From positions 21,205,232-21,269,231 of the forward strand of contig OW388300.1 in the NCBI GenBank assembly GCA_936450465.1: a stretch of 64,000 nucleotides of DNA. The letters run 5' to 3'. This DNA is from Gibbula magus (taxonomy: Eukaryota > Mollusca > Gastropoda > Trochida > Trochidae). Position numbers and translations under genes: made by a program. Positions 1 through 12,229 of this stretch are shown here, in pieces (the first letter of the stretch is position 1; the number at the start of each line of letters is the position of its first letter). The notes below the pieces were generated by a model, which saw only the letters and a program-made list of their open reading frames with translations, made no database searches and had not been told where the DNA came from.

Positions 1-563
1 CTCTGTCCTAGTTGCAGTGACTTAGTGCATCCAATAATAGCAACTTGCAGCTGTTTAGAACTTACATTTCCATCCTGCATGCTTACATTTGATTTTATAT
101 GATGGTTGAATAGACCGATTACATATCTCATTTCACAGAATTTTAAAATTTGGAATCCTATAAGGTATTGAAAAAAAAAAGATTGACAAAGGATGATTTT
201 TCTAGTTTGTGTAGTTTTAAAGTTATTGTAATAAAAAACGGGCATCATTTACTTTATTCATCGCTAATTTGAAAATGAGTGCTGCTGATTCAATTAATGA
301 CAAAACATTCTGAATAGTCAATTTACAGGAACCTCAATCTGATAACACAAACATTAATCCCTGATTGGCCACTGGATATCGCAGAATAATATATGACCCA
401 CATGTAAAATGTGAAGATTCGAATAGTGGCCAATCATCAGAAGTAAAACCTTTTAAGGTCTCAGCGTTCAATATGCCAGGAACACTGTATTTCAGCATCG
501 CAAACCCATGGTCAATCCTAATTTATTGCTTAAGTCTGCAGATGGGAGAAATGAAAGAAGCAC

Positions 564-3500
564 CTGTTCTGGGTAGACGTTCTCGAGATACCACTGAAAC
601 GATTGACAGTTGAGCTGCTTCCTCAGGGCGACTCGGTCGGATATGTCTCCCTCCTTCACGTCTCGAGCTCCAGGGCTCACTATGTAGTAATATTTCTGCA
701 ATATGAAGAATTGATTCTAGGTGGGTCAACATTCAAAGAATTTATTCAGATTCTGCAGTGAAAGATTTAGATTGGTGCACCTTTGGAATAGTCACAAGGC
801 AATAGTGACAATTCAGTCAAATATTGACAATATCATTTTATCATATGACTTACATTTCTTTTAACTGATTGATTAGTTAGCACGACGTAGTGTCACTCTC
901 ACATAACTGACGAAATGTTTACACCGGGGATGTAGCTCAGTTGGTAGAGCGTCTGCTCATCACCCGGTAGGTCGGGGTTCGATTCCCGGCCGCGTCATAC
1001 CAAAAGACGTTAAAAGATGGAGTTGTTGCTTCCTTGCTTGGCGCTCAGCATTATATTGATAGAACGTTTGAACTGGCGCTGCACTGTGGCTGCCGGGTGC
1101 CACTGGCACAACTCGAATTTCCGAATTCATAGTAATGGAGACAATAAAGTGTTATTATTATTATTATTACATTTTATCATATGAAAGTAGTATATTCTCT
1201 CATCTCATGACCATGATAAATAAAAAGAAGATGAACATTTACATTATGATAAATATCTTGCATCGTGTCATTGTTTCAACTAATTATGACTAATCAAATA
1301 GAATAACCTGTGACTCGAGTTAATGAATGTAATAGATAGAGAATCTCGTCTATGTGTCTTCTGGTATCAAATTATTATATCAACACAAATTACAAATATC
1401 TGAGGCTTGCTGAGGATACATTTCTTTTATCATTGATATATTTGACATCAGAAGACATGAAAGTGAGATTGTATTTATCATCCAAAATGGTTCTTCATTA
1501 CAAGTCATTACTTGATGTTGACGAAGAGGACATTGTGCAAAATCTAATGTCAAACAATATCTCCTAGGAGATATCACTTGATCTCACACGAGGGTATCCC
1601 CTAGGAGATTAATCTCACACGGAACAGAGTTTTGGATGAGCAAGGTGAATACAACTACTTCAGGACCCACTATGTAATCATCCATCCACACTTTAGCGAG
1701 TCTGAGCGAATTCTTTGTGAAGCTGTCCCCAGTGCCAGGGGAACCGTACGGTCGCCGTTTTCGGAAGATATGTCCGACCCGGGAACACGGGACTATCTCC
1801 AACCTCCCTCCGCACATCCAGATCTGAAAAAGATATTTTTAACTTGACCAAGATTTTTATAACAATTTATCATTTCACCATTTACAGAAGTGTGTATTAC
1901 AAACTCCAGAAGAGATGAACAAGGTAAGGAGGAGCACGGTTCATATTTTAAGAAATTTGAAGTTTTCCGAGACTGTATATCTGATAGTTTTTGGTCAACA
2001 AATTAAAAAGATATTCACACCTTAGAGTTGTAAACTCTAAAAGGTATGATACCACAGAAACCCAATTAAAGCTTCCAGGTTTAATAGTTTCCCCAGTTGT
2101 GTTCCCGACAATGATTTTTGAAGCTTGGACGGACAAACATAACACTTACCCCTGACTACATTGTGGTACAATTAGGAGATTAATCAGAGATCAGTGTCAT
2201 GGTTTTATTCCTGGTATTGAGTTGAGCAAGTGACCGGGACTAATACATCCAGCTGTTCAACATCTAAGATAACCAAAATGAATGGTTATATAGAATTATC
2301 TTTTGACCCAAGAATTATATTTTTGCACCAATGAAATATCTTCTTTGAGCATTTTAGAAGCTGATATGAGGTATGAAATCAAGTTCTATATAGTTCTGGA
2401 TAGTCAACTTCTTTATTGCTATGAGTGTGACATTTTGATGCAGGCACTAGCACCGTTATCAAGCAAGCAACGTTAACATTACTTGCTTGATAACGGTGCC
2501 TAGTATCTGCATCAAAATGTCATTAACAATGATGACCAAACTTGTACCCTAAATGATATTTCCAGATTCTCTCCTCCCCACACGTCCATCCCCGCATCGT
2601 ACTCCCCCATCTTGTGGAAGTAGCGTCGATTGATTGCAAACAGGCCACCAGCCATTGTCGGCGATCTGAAGCAAGAAAGAAATAAGTTCTTTTTTTATCA
2701 TTTTTATTTTTTTTCATCATTCATGGGTACACAGATATTGTATTTTTTTGCATTTACTACATTAGCATAAAAACTGTTTACTGAGTACATACATACAAAT
2801 TATCGAAACAAAAAGTTGAAACATAAATAACTGAGTGAAGAGGTTGTGGCAGGATGACCAAAATGTAAAGAATTACCCTTAGTTACAGTTTGAAAAGGCA
2901 GTGAATCGCTCAACTTCATATACAATATGTAAGTAATTTTTCAAACCAACTAAGTCTGGACTCTGTTCATTGTCAACTTCATTTGTTGTTTTTCCTAACA
3001 CAACTATCAAGCAATAAAAGAATTTTTGTTTTAATTTTGTCATAATTATGTTTTAATTATATCAGAACATAAATGCCAGTCAACCATAAAATCAACCAAG
3101 CACAAATATTTCTTCTATACAAATTAAAATCTCTAAAATCTAACACTGCTGTTTTTGGGATCACACTTTCTGCAATAGTACAAATTCAAGTACTTTTCTT
3201 GGATGAATCCCTCGTGGAATCAAACCCCCAGAGTTTGCCAAAGATCATCAACACTAATTCTACCATCAGCTAATCAACTCAGCCACACTTTATATCTCCA
3301 AACAGAACCGTTTCAAAATCTTGAACAAATTAACAAAACTCTATACTTACAAAAATGGTTTACTCCTGCGTAGAGGGTCTGTGGATATTTCGCGCGGAAG
3401 ATCGTCCCACTTGAAATGCATGCCCCAGTTGAAGCCCCCTCGGACCAGTGGAGAGGCCTCGTATCCAAACGTATCCGGGCTGATCATATCGATAATTGGA

Positions 3501-6500
3501 ATTGCTACGTTACTCTCGCTCACAGCAATCCTGGCCAACAGTGGCTGTAGCCAATCGGTATTCACCTCACAGTGGCTGTCCAGAAATACCATGACCTGGT
3601 CAAACAGACAGGTTACCATAGAAACGCCATTTTGTTTTTTAAAACTATTTTAGGACATTCAGCATTCAATAATGATTTTAATATAAGTCATTTCATGCCA
3701 ATCTGGCAAACTCAAATGAAAATCCTCAAACTACCCCATATGTGAACATTAATTGGTTACTATGGATATATTTCAATTTAATGTTGACAATATTATTTAC
3801 TCATAAACTGATAGAATACTAATGTTCGATATCATCGTGTCATGTCACATCATATTGACACAGACTCTTTACCTTATAACAGAGACAATGAACTCCAGAA
3901 TCGGGCTACAACAAAGCGTAATAGACCTGCTCCTACCAATAATTGAAGTTTGTTCGGAAACATTTGGTACATGCGTAAAGCAAAAGGAGTGACTCCGAAA
4001 TCTGTTCTTGGAGTGCGGAACGTGTTCCCATGTTGTGAGGCTTGCACCACCTGTTCCCGGGAACATGTTCTGCAAGCCAAAATAGAGTTAGGAGACACTA
4101 TTTCACTTTGTGCATGTACTGGCTATTCGGAATAAACTTTGGTTTTCAGAAGGAGCAGGCGGTTTCTAAAATTGTATCTACGCAATTACCTCCCCTGTTG
4201 CTCTCTTAGCTCCGAACATTCTCGCTCTAATCAGCCCCATCCTCTCACTTGTACGATAAGCCTTCACGATGGGCAAGTTGTCATGGATGTACACAAGGAA
4301 ATCTTCCTTTAACTCCTCTGAGGGAACAAGGTTTATCATTATCAAAGTCTTTCAGCTCTGAATATGAAAACTACAAGAAAACAGCAAACACTCTATCTGC
4401 TATGTCTCAATTATTAAAGAAAATTCCTGATTTGTTTCCAGCATACTGAGACGTACTTATGGATTTTAAAGGTAAGACATCAAGATACATGGTCAGAATT
4501 TTAGAATTTTTATATTGTTTCAGTTATTTTAGTTTGTCATTACTAAGTTTGAAAAGACATACATCGTGTTGACTGTCATGAAGTTTCAGGAACAGATAAT
4601 TTCAATATATCTCCTACCAAGATTACTGAAGTCGTCCACAAGAATGATTTCATGTAGAAGATGTTTGGGGGTGCGAGCTATCACAGAATGGATCGTGCGT
4701 AACAGGGCGGACTTGGCTTCGTTGATATAACAGATGACTATACTTGCTGTGGGCAGAGCATCACTGAAGTTGTTGTCTCTACATCTGCAAAATTAATTGA
4801 AAATTTTAACTTAAATGAGAAATTTAAAAATCAACGATAAATCAAATCTTGAAGGGCATAGAAGTGAAATACATGGGCAAACAAGATTTTCTGGATAACT
4901 ACTCTGTATTGTGAACGTACACAACGTATCAGGGTACATATTCTTACTCCTTCATCCAGGTAGATTGTGTATTTACTCCGAAACATTGTGTATGTTCACA
5001 ATACAGAAGTTGTTCACCAGAAAATATTGTTTCCTGATGAAAAAGTATACTAGATTTTTTCCGTGAATTTAAAAAATTGGAAAAAACCTTCTTGAATACA
5101 ATACTTCCGATTAGGCTACATAAAAAAGTTTAAATTTCTTGGGTACATTTTTCTCTCACACAGAAGTGACGAGGAGGGAAGTACTTCCTTTTTACTGTTT
5201 TGTTGGAAAATCAAAATATAGCTTGGAGTGGTAAGTGTATAAAGAAACGGAAGCACACCCATTTTTTGCATATCCATATATATTTGGTGGACAGATGGAT
5301 TTTGAGGTTAAGCAAAAATGATGCAGCACATTTTTCATTTATTTTTTTAAATGACAATTAAAAGGAACAACATGCATAAAGAAAGTTGATGTCCGGGAAA
5401 CAATTCATTTTGATTATACTGATTATAATTATCTCTTTTTAAACAATGTTACCGTCAAGGCATAAAAAATGACACCGTTGTTAAGCAAGTGATTCCAATC
5501 ACATCATCATACCAGTGTGTACAATGCTTCTTAAAGAAGATCTTTCTTTTCATATAGGTTCACTACAATGTTGAAAAAGACTAGAAAAACTAATTTTAAT
5601 AAACAATCAACATTGATTCCTATTTAATTTGTTCACGTGTAACATGAGAGTAATATTAAATTAGCGTAACAGAGACTTACACAGGATCCCTGGTATCTGC
5701 TACAGGCCTCACGTACCCCAACTTGTCACTCACTAGCATGTTGAATGCATGCTGGTGATACCCTGAAACCAAATGATGAAATTCATTTTCCAAAATTATG
5801 TGAATTATTTTCTTATTGATGACACTTTGGCAAACTGACCGAGGTTCAGACACCACCCGAAGTCGCCCGTACTTTGGACATTCTTCACTTGGAGCGGACG
5901 CAATATAATAACTGCATTGCAACAACTGTAATATGTTTATTTCAAAATTTTACTTTCAATGTGTTCTATTTGTATTTTCTTTTGATAAATATTTGATAGT
6001 TGGAATTTTTTTTAAAAACTCACTTTTGCGTGAGGTTCAATTAAGGGTTTTATGAAAAAATTTGCAAAATATTTGTTTTAATGTAAATGTTTGTGCACAG
6101 TTCAGAACATATAGGACGCTGCAGACTATATCAAATTGTATGAATATAGAAAAAGAAACAATAATTTTTTACAATGAATTAGATTATTGTGCTTTAATTG
6201 GGATTCTTTGATTTAGTATTGAGATTTTGATAATATGTCAAAATGACCTTGGTTCAGACAGTTTTGACCATGGTTCGGACACATTTATATTTTCTTTGTA
6301 AACACTTGCCCTGTTTTAAATGACTGGGGAAAAACTAGAAAACATGCAGAAATATTACAGTTTCACATATGACAACAACATTATTTAGTTAGAAAATGAG
6401 AAGTTTAGCACTCAAAACCCTTTTTGCGTCAATGCCTGTGAATTTGATTGTGACATCATATCTAACGACGCGTGGGGCAGTTGCTAAGAATTTATCATCG

Positions 6501-7394
6501 GAAAGGGTGCTGTGTGTTAGTTACATATTTCTTCCAGTAGCTTAAGGTGGTACTTGAACATTAGGTGGTACTGTCCAAACTCTCCAAAGATAGGTCAAAA
6601 CTGTCTGAACCTTGGGCGATTTGGAATATGCAACTGAAACCGTTATTTTTCGGTTTTTGAACACAATTCAGCATATTTATGTCAAAATCAGGTAAAATAC
6701 TTTATATTTAATATTTTGATTTGCTGAAATTGACATTTTACAGATAATCATTTATTAGAGTCTTTCATAATATTTGAATCGGATCACTGTCCAAACCTCA
6801 GTCAGTTTGCCCTATCAGTTTAAAATTCTTGAAAGATATTATAAAATGGATTTACAACTTCTTTATTGCAACAAATTCCATTCATGGTGTAACTGTATAT
6901 TCTGCCAAAACAGCTTCTTGCAAAAGAGCACATCCTAGTTATGCAAAGTTACGAAACAAAAATACATTACACTTTGGCACACAATAGTGATATCATATGA
7001 CGTAATGGTAAGCAGACTTTGAGTTTGAATTTAAATGAAGTTTAAAACGACTTTAAAAAATATCTTTAATTTCTTTTGAAATTGCAGAGAGAAAAATGTA
7101 TTCATGGAGATAACAAGTTGACAACTGACCTTGATCATGTTTCCGTTGATCATCTGGAGTATCTATCCTTCCTAAATCTAAGAGCTCTTTTAGATTATAT
7201 TCATCTTGAGTTAATACAGCAGTCTCTCCAGGGGGCTGTGGATGAAATTGATTCTTCCAACGACTATTTGATTTTAACCGCAATCGACCCGGTGAACCGT
7301 TCCCTGAAGTCAACCCACGGTGAATAATAAAGTACACAGCGATGACAAAAATTAGGATGAAGAAAACTTGTTTGAACTGTCGGAGGCGTGGCAT
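564..7394 (-). CDS. GALNT11: GALNT11-like polypeptide N-acetylgalactosaminyltransferase, 5' part (copy A)
   Basis: Type II Golgi enzyme that transfers GalNAc from UDP-GalNAc to Ser/Thr (mucin-type O-glycosylation). Coding exons, 5' to 3' on the minus strand: 7394-7130, 5762-5681, 4784-4618, 4317-4190, 3595-3351, 2665-2548, 1823-1671 and 695-564. All phases agree and give 430 codons. The protein starts MPRLRQFKQ and has a hydrophobic signal-anchor at about residues 8-24. The GT-A domain follows: LPTASIVIC near residue 130, the metal-binding DSH in [10 protein letters not shown] near 220, [11 protein letters not shown] near 297, [13 protein letters not shown] near 325, and [20 protein letters not shown] in exon 7. 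[10 protein letters not shown] is what I remember as typical of GALNT11. Exon 3 reads [13 protein letters not shown] where the family usually has F-x-NEA. The ricin-type lectin domain should lie left of position 1; no further exon was recognised in 1-563. The family call is firm; GALNT11 orthology is likely. Confidence 0.88.
926..1170 (+). mobile_element. tRNA-derived SINE with TTA tail
   Basis: The head resembles a tRNA, with A box tagctcagttggtagagcg and B box ggttcgattcc. The acceptor-stem halves do not pair, so it is not a functional tRNA. A unique body (gcttggcgctcagcat onward) and a (TTA)n tail follow. It lies in intron 7 of GALNT copy A. Confidence 0.75.
2428..2522. repeat. Long near-perfect hairpin (MITE-like)
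   Basis: About 42-bp arms, from tgacattttgatgca through caccgttatcaagcaag, fold on each other around a loop of about 12 nt. On the minus strand it starts roughly 20 nt after the donor of GALNT copy A exon 6. Confidence 0.8.
4886..5034. mobile_element. MITE with about 35-bp inverted ends
   Basis: The ends TTTTCTGGATAACTACTCTG and the inverted right copy both continue into TGTATTGTGAAC-TACACAA. It lies in GALNT copy A intron 2. No coding capacity is seen. Confidence 0.7.
5827..6816. mobile_element. DNA element with inverted ends in GALNT copy A intron 1
   Basis: GGCAAACTGACCGAGGTTCAGAC at the left reappears inverted and diverged at about 6790-6815. A second inverted pair (ggttcagacagttttgacc near 6250 and its complement near 6588) lies inside. 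No intact frame is seen in about 990 bp. Confidence 0.55.
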
Positions 7395-8793
7395 TTTGAG
7401 AGCTAAGGGATGAACTTTCTCTGGTGACCTTCACTCCTTTGTACTAAAGGTCAGGATTTGGGTGAACTGTCGTTCATCTTCTGAAAAGAAGAAAATATTA
7501 ATAATAATAATAAATTTCTATAGTGTCTAACTTCCATCTTATACAGGTAGCTCAGTGGCGCTGCTTACATTATAACTGGGAAATATTCGTTATTATCATT
7601 ATTATTATGTAGTTGCTTATCAAACATGTCTTTAAAAGAGTGTTAAACTGGATAAATTTTGAGAGGTAATATGTTTTGATATTCCATAAGTCTACAGATG
7701 GGAGATAGAAGGGAAACAACTTTTTTATGAATGAAACGTTTCATGAGAATTCAATATATATATATCATTTTCACTTTAAAAAAAGCAACATCATTCTATT
7801 AAATCCACAGAGAATAAGGTGAACATTAAAACAGATTAGTATTTTACCAATGATTATGATAAAAACTAATTAAGTCAAGTAATGGTTAATTATTAATCTA
7901 GAGCTATAAATATTTGCCTAAAGGTTTAGTGCCGCTCTTTAATTAACAACATTTATTAATACCATCCACTCCTAATGGCGCTATTTGGAAGTATTATTTC
8001 TATTTCCAATGACTTTCAGCAGAGATAAGATAACTGAAATGGGTACCATGGATTGAATTCAGATCATTTGTCATCAGATAACAAGTTAAAATTAATCATA
8101 CATTCTGTCACTTAGTTTATTCAGGACAGTTTTGTGACAAGATATCACAGAAGCAACAAATATCACATCCAAAATATGTTTAAAACGTATACTAGGATGA
8201 TCAGTTGGCGAGTTATATGGAAAACAAACACCTGCTTCTTGCTGTTCGCAAACCGTGTCAAACATTGACTGGTCCTAGCTAGAGCAAACGCAGCGACCGG
8301 AGACGAAGGAACCCAGTCGAATAGAAATTTCGATTAGACAATTCTGTTCATTCCAATCGGTAAAATGCTTCGGATTCTTTCTATGCACAATTTTGAGGTC
8401 AATAATTATTTCCTATGAAATACGAAATATGAAAAATGTTGAAGTAAAAATTATTTAATGATTTAGATTCTTATTTAGGTGCATTCAGACAATCGTATTT
8501 GTCGACGTCCAAAAAGTGTTTTTTTACAAACCAAAAACGGCACCTAAAAGGTTGCACATATTGTTGTTAGTCTGTCGATTACATCAGTCAGAGTAGAGAT
8601 AACGTTTTCACTTGAGAGGACCAATTGATTTAGGGTGGAATTTGCTACAAAAGTGATTGAATCGAAATGTACATTATCAGGCCGTTTTTGTATGAGCAAT
8701 TTTGCACATGTAACTGATCTTCATATTTGTCTGTTACAGATCCTTTGACGAAGTGCGTTGGGAGTGTGTGGATTCGTCAAAATAAATGTAAAA
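7395..8793. other. Divergent intergenic region between GALNT copy A and INTS4
   Basis: The first coding exons of two oppositely oriented genes are 1.4 kb apart, so promoters of both should lie here. An AATAATAATAAT-tailed repeat fragment (about 7500-7620, with taggtagctcagtggcgctgc-like sequence) is present. No clear TATA box was identified. Confidence 0.4.
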
Positions 8794-11607
8794 ATGGCAG
8801 CTTTATTGAAGAAAAGAGCTTTGGCAGAATACAGCCAAGTTATTCTTGAAGAACCAAAGCCAGTGAAAAAATTGCGTTTACAACACAAAGTGCCAGTTCC
8901 AGAATTTCACTTAGATTTACAATCTCAGACTTCATCACACGACATTTTACAACTTCTCGTCACGTTCGAGTCTCGACTGTTTCAAGTACCTGGGGATGCA
9001 TTGAATGGCGTGGCAGCAGAACTAATGGAACACTATCACAGAGAAAAAGAGGCAATTGTCAGGGCCAAAATATCCAATCTTCTCGGTCGCATGTGTAGCA
9101 TTCCAAACTTCACACCAGATCTTGTGATAGATCACCTAATATCGTCACTTACATCTGAGAAATCTCATAAAGTGTTGTGTGAGATTTTAAAAACTGTTAC
9201 TTCTGTTGGTAGAAATCTGCCAACAAGTTGCTATGCGTTCAAACCGCAGATACTTCAAAATGCCAAAATTCATCTCCGAGACCGATCCCATAGTGTCAGA
9301 AGCAGTGGCCTGGAACTGATTGGAATGCTGTGGTCTAATGACTGGAAACAAGATGGAGAAAATCTCACTGATGTTCAGAGACTTCTTGCTAAATTCACTT
9401 ATGATCAAGATCCTCGTGTAAGAACAAGTGCATTTCAAGCAATTTTGAACTTTCATCAAAGAGGTCTTCAGCTTGACCTCGGTATCCATCAACATGCCTG
9501 TAAAGCTTTCACTGACGATTATGAAGATGTACGCATGACTGCCGTGAAGGTTATATGGGTCTTATGTCATCTCTTTCCGGAGAGCATGGTCACCATTTGT
9601 GAATCATCGGAAGAAGAAATACGCCTTGTGGATGACGGGTTTGCAAAGATATGCAACATGATCAACGACATATCTGTGAAAGTGAGAACCGAAGCAGCAA
9701 TACTGTTGGGGTCGCTTCATGAGGTCAGTCCGAGATTTTTGGAACAAACTCTTGACAAGAAGCTCATGTCGAATATGAGGAAAAAGCGAAGTGCACATGA
9801 GAGAGCTAAAGAGCTTTTCCAATCTGGAGAGTGGTCAACGGGTCAGAAGTGGGCGGACGATGCTCCTAAAGAAGAACTAGACCCTGAGAATATCAGCCTG
9901 ATGAATATTGGAGCATGTGGTGCCTTTGTACATGGACTTGAAGACGAGTTTTATGAAGTCCGCAACGCATCCCTTGATTCCCTCTGTGAACTGGCAGCTC
10001 AATCTTGGTCATTTGCTAACTTGTCACAGGACAGTATTATTGACATGTTCAATGATGAGATTGAGAGTGTTCGACTAAATGCTATCAACAGTCTGAGAAA
10101 AATATCCCACCATATTGTGCTCAGACAAGATCAACTGGAAATAATGCTTGGAGTCCTTCAGGATTATTCTGGAAGAACAAGAAAAGACTTGAGGGATATG
10201 CTGTGTGACATGCGTCTGTCAAACAAGGAATGTCTCAACGACACTGTCATGGCCCTCCTCGACAACCTTCAGAGATACCCACAAGATCGACTGTCAGTCT
10301 GGAAGTGCACCAAGTTCCTTGGTAAGAACCATCCCCAGCTTTGTCTAACACTGACAAGAGATCTACTCTGTATACACCCGTTCTTCAACACCCCGGTTCC
10401 AGACATGGATGACCCTGCTTACGTCAGTATTCTGGTTCTGATGTTCAACGCTGCTTCAAATTGTCCTACTTTGATGTCTATGTTGCCTGAGCATACCCTG
10501 AGACATTATGTCTATCTTCGAGACAGCCAGCCTCTTTTGGTTCCAGCTCTTCAGAATAGGGAAAGACGTCAGCATGAAATTGTAACCTCTCTCGATGCTA
10601 ACACTGATGCTTTCCGTAGTGATTGCCTTGGTCGACTAGCAACTCTCACAGGAATGGACAATGAGGCTGCATCACAACTTCTCCAGACCACAGTTCATGA
10701 TCTAGAGAGAGTCAAGGATTTGGACACCCGGGTATCTACGTCTGCAGAATGCATCTGTACCTTTCTCCGTACCCAGCTCATCATCACACAGATCATGTCC
10801 CAGATGCAGTCATGTGTTGGTAACCTAACAGCTTCAGACAACATCCTGGCCCCGATTGACAAAGTGCTGGAGCTCACCACTCAGCTCCAGACTCTCTTCA
10901 TGGGGATCAGCAACAACGAACTTGGACTCATCAAACAGACTGAACTCAAGGCTGTTACCCTTCAACTCCGAGTCACACTGAGCAAATCATCTCTTGTTGA
11001 GCAATTCAGAGCCACAGAGGCTTACAAGCAGTATCTGATCCACATAAAACAGTTTCTGGATGCTAACAACATTAGTGGAGACAACTTCACCAAACAAGTT
11101 TTATCAAGCTTGGACACTTTGGATCCCACCAAACTGAACTGTGTGAGGAACCTGATTCAGTGTGCTCTGCCCCTGGTCCGACCAGTTGCCTTCCCTTCTA
11201 CACAGGTTGTCCGGAAAGCCAAAGTAATCATACATGAACCAGTTGAAAATCTATCGGACAACCCTGTAAAATTTGCAGCAGGTCTCACTGGAACCATCAC
11301 ACTGGATGCGACTGTGGAGAATCTTCCAGATGTCCACCGATTGAAAGTTCAAGTTCGCTACCCAGATCAGCAAGTCCAGATTCTCACTCCGAGCACAAAA
11401 GCTTGGACAAAGGTTGGACCTCTCCGTCATCGACTCCAGACCGAGATCGTTGTCTCCCATGCCCTTTGGTCTGAATCTTGTTGTGTGGAGCTCAATCTGG
11501 TCCTTGAGCCGAACCTCCAGGGGAAGAAGTTCTCCAAAAAACTGGATCTTGTGGACCTTTGTCCTCCTGTACAGGTCATGATATCCACTAAACCTCCCAA
11601 ACGTTGA
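8794..11607 (+). CDS. INTS4: Integrator complex subunit 4
   Basis: Scaffold of the Integrator cleavage module, which with INTS9/INTS11 cuts snRNA and other nascent transcripts in the nucleus. A single open frame of 937 codons (human INTS4 is about 963) covers the whole family. HEAT-type helices run through the N-terminal two thirds: DQDPRVRTSAFQAIL, DDYEDVRMTAVKVIW, then EEIRLVDDGFAKIC. The family block FLEQTLDKKLMS, AHERAKELF, DDAPKEE and GACGAFVHGLEDE lies near residues 315-380, and HPFFNTPVPDMDDPAY near 530-545. The last 130 residues are the C-terminal beta-sandwich (LKVQVRYPD, then HRLQTEIVVSHALW). I chose ATG 8794 (aaaATGg context, MAALLKKRAL). The same frame is open upstream to 8758 but has no ATG there. 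A possible acceptor (tctgttacag, ending near 8740) suggests a 5'UTR intron. No intron interrupts the coding sequence, unlike the vertebrate gene. An ATTAAA signal lies near 11971. Confidence 0.96.
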   Translation: MAALLKKRALAEYSQVILEEPKPVKKLRLQHKVPVPEFHLDLQSQTSSHDILQLLVTFESRLFQVPGDALNGVAAELMEHYHREKEAIVRAKISNLLGRMCSIPNFTPDLVIDHLISSLTSEKSHKVLCEILKTVTSVGRNLPTSCYAFKPQILQNAKIHLRDRSHSVRSSGLELIGMLWSNDWKQDGENLTDVQRLLAKFTYDQDPRVRTSAFQAILNFHQRGLQLDLGIHQHACKAFTDDYEDVRMTAVKVIWVLCHLFPESMVTICESSEEEIRLVDDGFAKICNMINDISVKVRTEAAILLGSLHEVSPRFLEQTLDKKLMSNMRKKRSAHERAKELFQSGEWSTGQKWADDAPKEELDPENISLMNIGACGAFVHGLEDEFYEVRNASLDSLCELAAQSWSFANLSQDSIIDMFNDEIESVRLNAINSLRKISHHIVLRQDQLEIMLGVLQDYSGRTRKDLRDMLCDMRLSNKECLNDTVMALLDNLQRYPQDRLSVWKCTKFLGKNHPQLCLTLTRDLLCIHPFFNTPVPDMDDPAYVSILVLMFNAASNCPTLMSMLPEHTLRHYVYLRDSQPLLVPALQNRERRQHEIVTSLDANTDAFRSDCLGRLATLTGMDNEAASQLLQTTVHDLERVKDLDTRVSTSAECICTFLRTQLIITQIMSQMQSCVGNLTASDNILAPIDKVLELTTQLQTLFMGISNNELGLIKQTELKAVTLQLRVTLSKSSLVEQFRATEAYKQYLIHIKQFLDANNISGDNFTKQVLSSLDTLDPTKLNCVRNLIQCALPLVRPVAFPSTQVVRKAKVIIHEPVENLSDNPVKFAAGLTGTITLDATVENLPDVHRLKVQVRYPDQQVQILTPSTKAWTKVGPLRHRLQTEIVVSHALWSESCCVELNLVLEPNLQGKKFSKKLDLVDLCPPVQVMISTKPPKR

Positions 11608-12229
11608 GTTGTTGAAGAATGCATGATACACTGTCACAGAATTAAGTTTTCCTGTGTTCCTTAGAACAGTGATGGACCAATTGTGTATCGATCATTCTAT
11701 GGAATAATCTAAAGTTAAAATTTGACTTCTGTTACACAGAAGTTTCAATTAGAGATCCGAAATCTTGATTTCTCAAAACTTGAACTTATGAACCTGATAG
11801 ACCGTCTGAAAGCTAATTATTTGTATAATGTGAGCTTTTAAAAGAATGCTTTAAAAACTTGGTAATTTACAAATAATGTTTTTGTAAATTTTATTTTATT
11901 TTCAAATATTTTGGAAAAAGTGCTATTTTCAATGTTGAATGTAATATTTTCATTCTTGTAAGCTTTTTACATTAAACGCATTATACCTGACAATTTGCTG
12001 TTTATTATGGTTTTGAAAGAGCTAATTCCTCATTGTATGATGCTTGTTTCGTAAACATACTTGTAGAAAATGCTGTTTGAAAGGGGAAACATGTCAGCAC
12101 AACAATTGTCTTTGCATAGTTTGAGTATTCAATTGAAATATTAATATAGGGATATAATATATAAAATGAGAAACTTTGACGAGTACTGTACTATTGCCAA
12201 TCTCCGGGGTCATGTGAAAATTACAACTT

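Noticed and set aside
1..563. Further GALNT copy A exons (linker or lectin)
   Set aside because: A minus-strand frame is open across about 330-510 but has no lectin motifs or convincing splice borders.
926..1000. Functional tRNA gene
   Set aside because: The A and B boxes are good but the acceptor-stem halves do not pair, and a SINE body and TTA tail follow directly.
4045..4075. p53/steroid-receptor-like palindrome (gggaacatgttct)
   Set aside because: A single isolated site within a repeat-like stretch; chance occurrence cannot be excluded.
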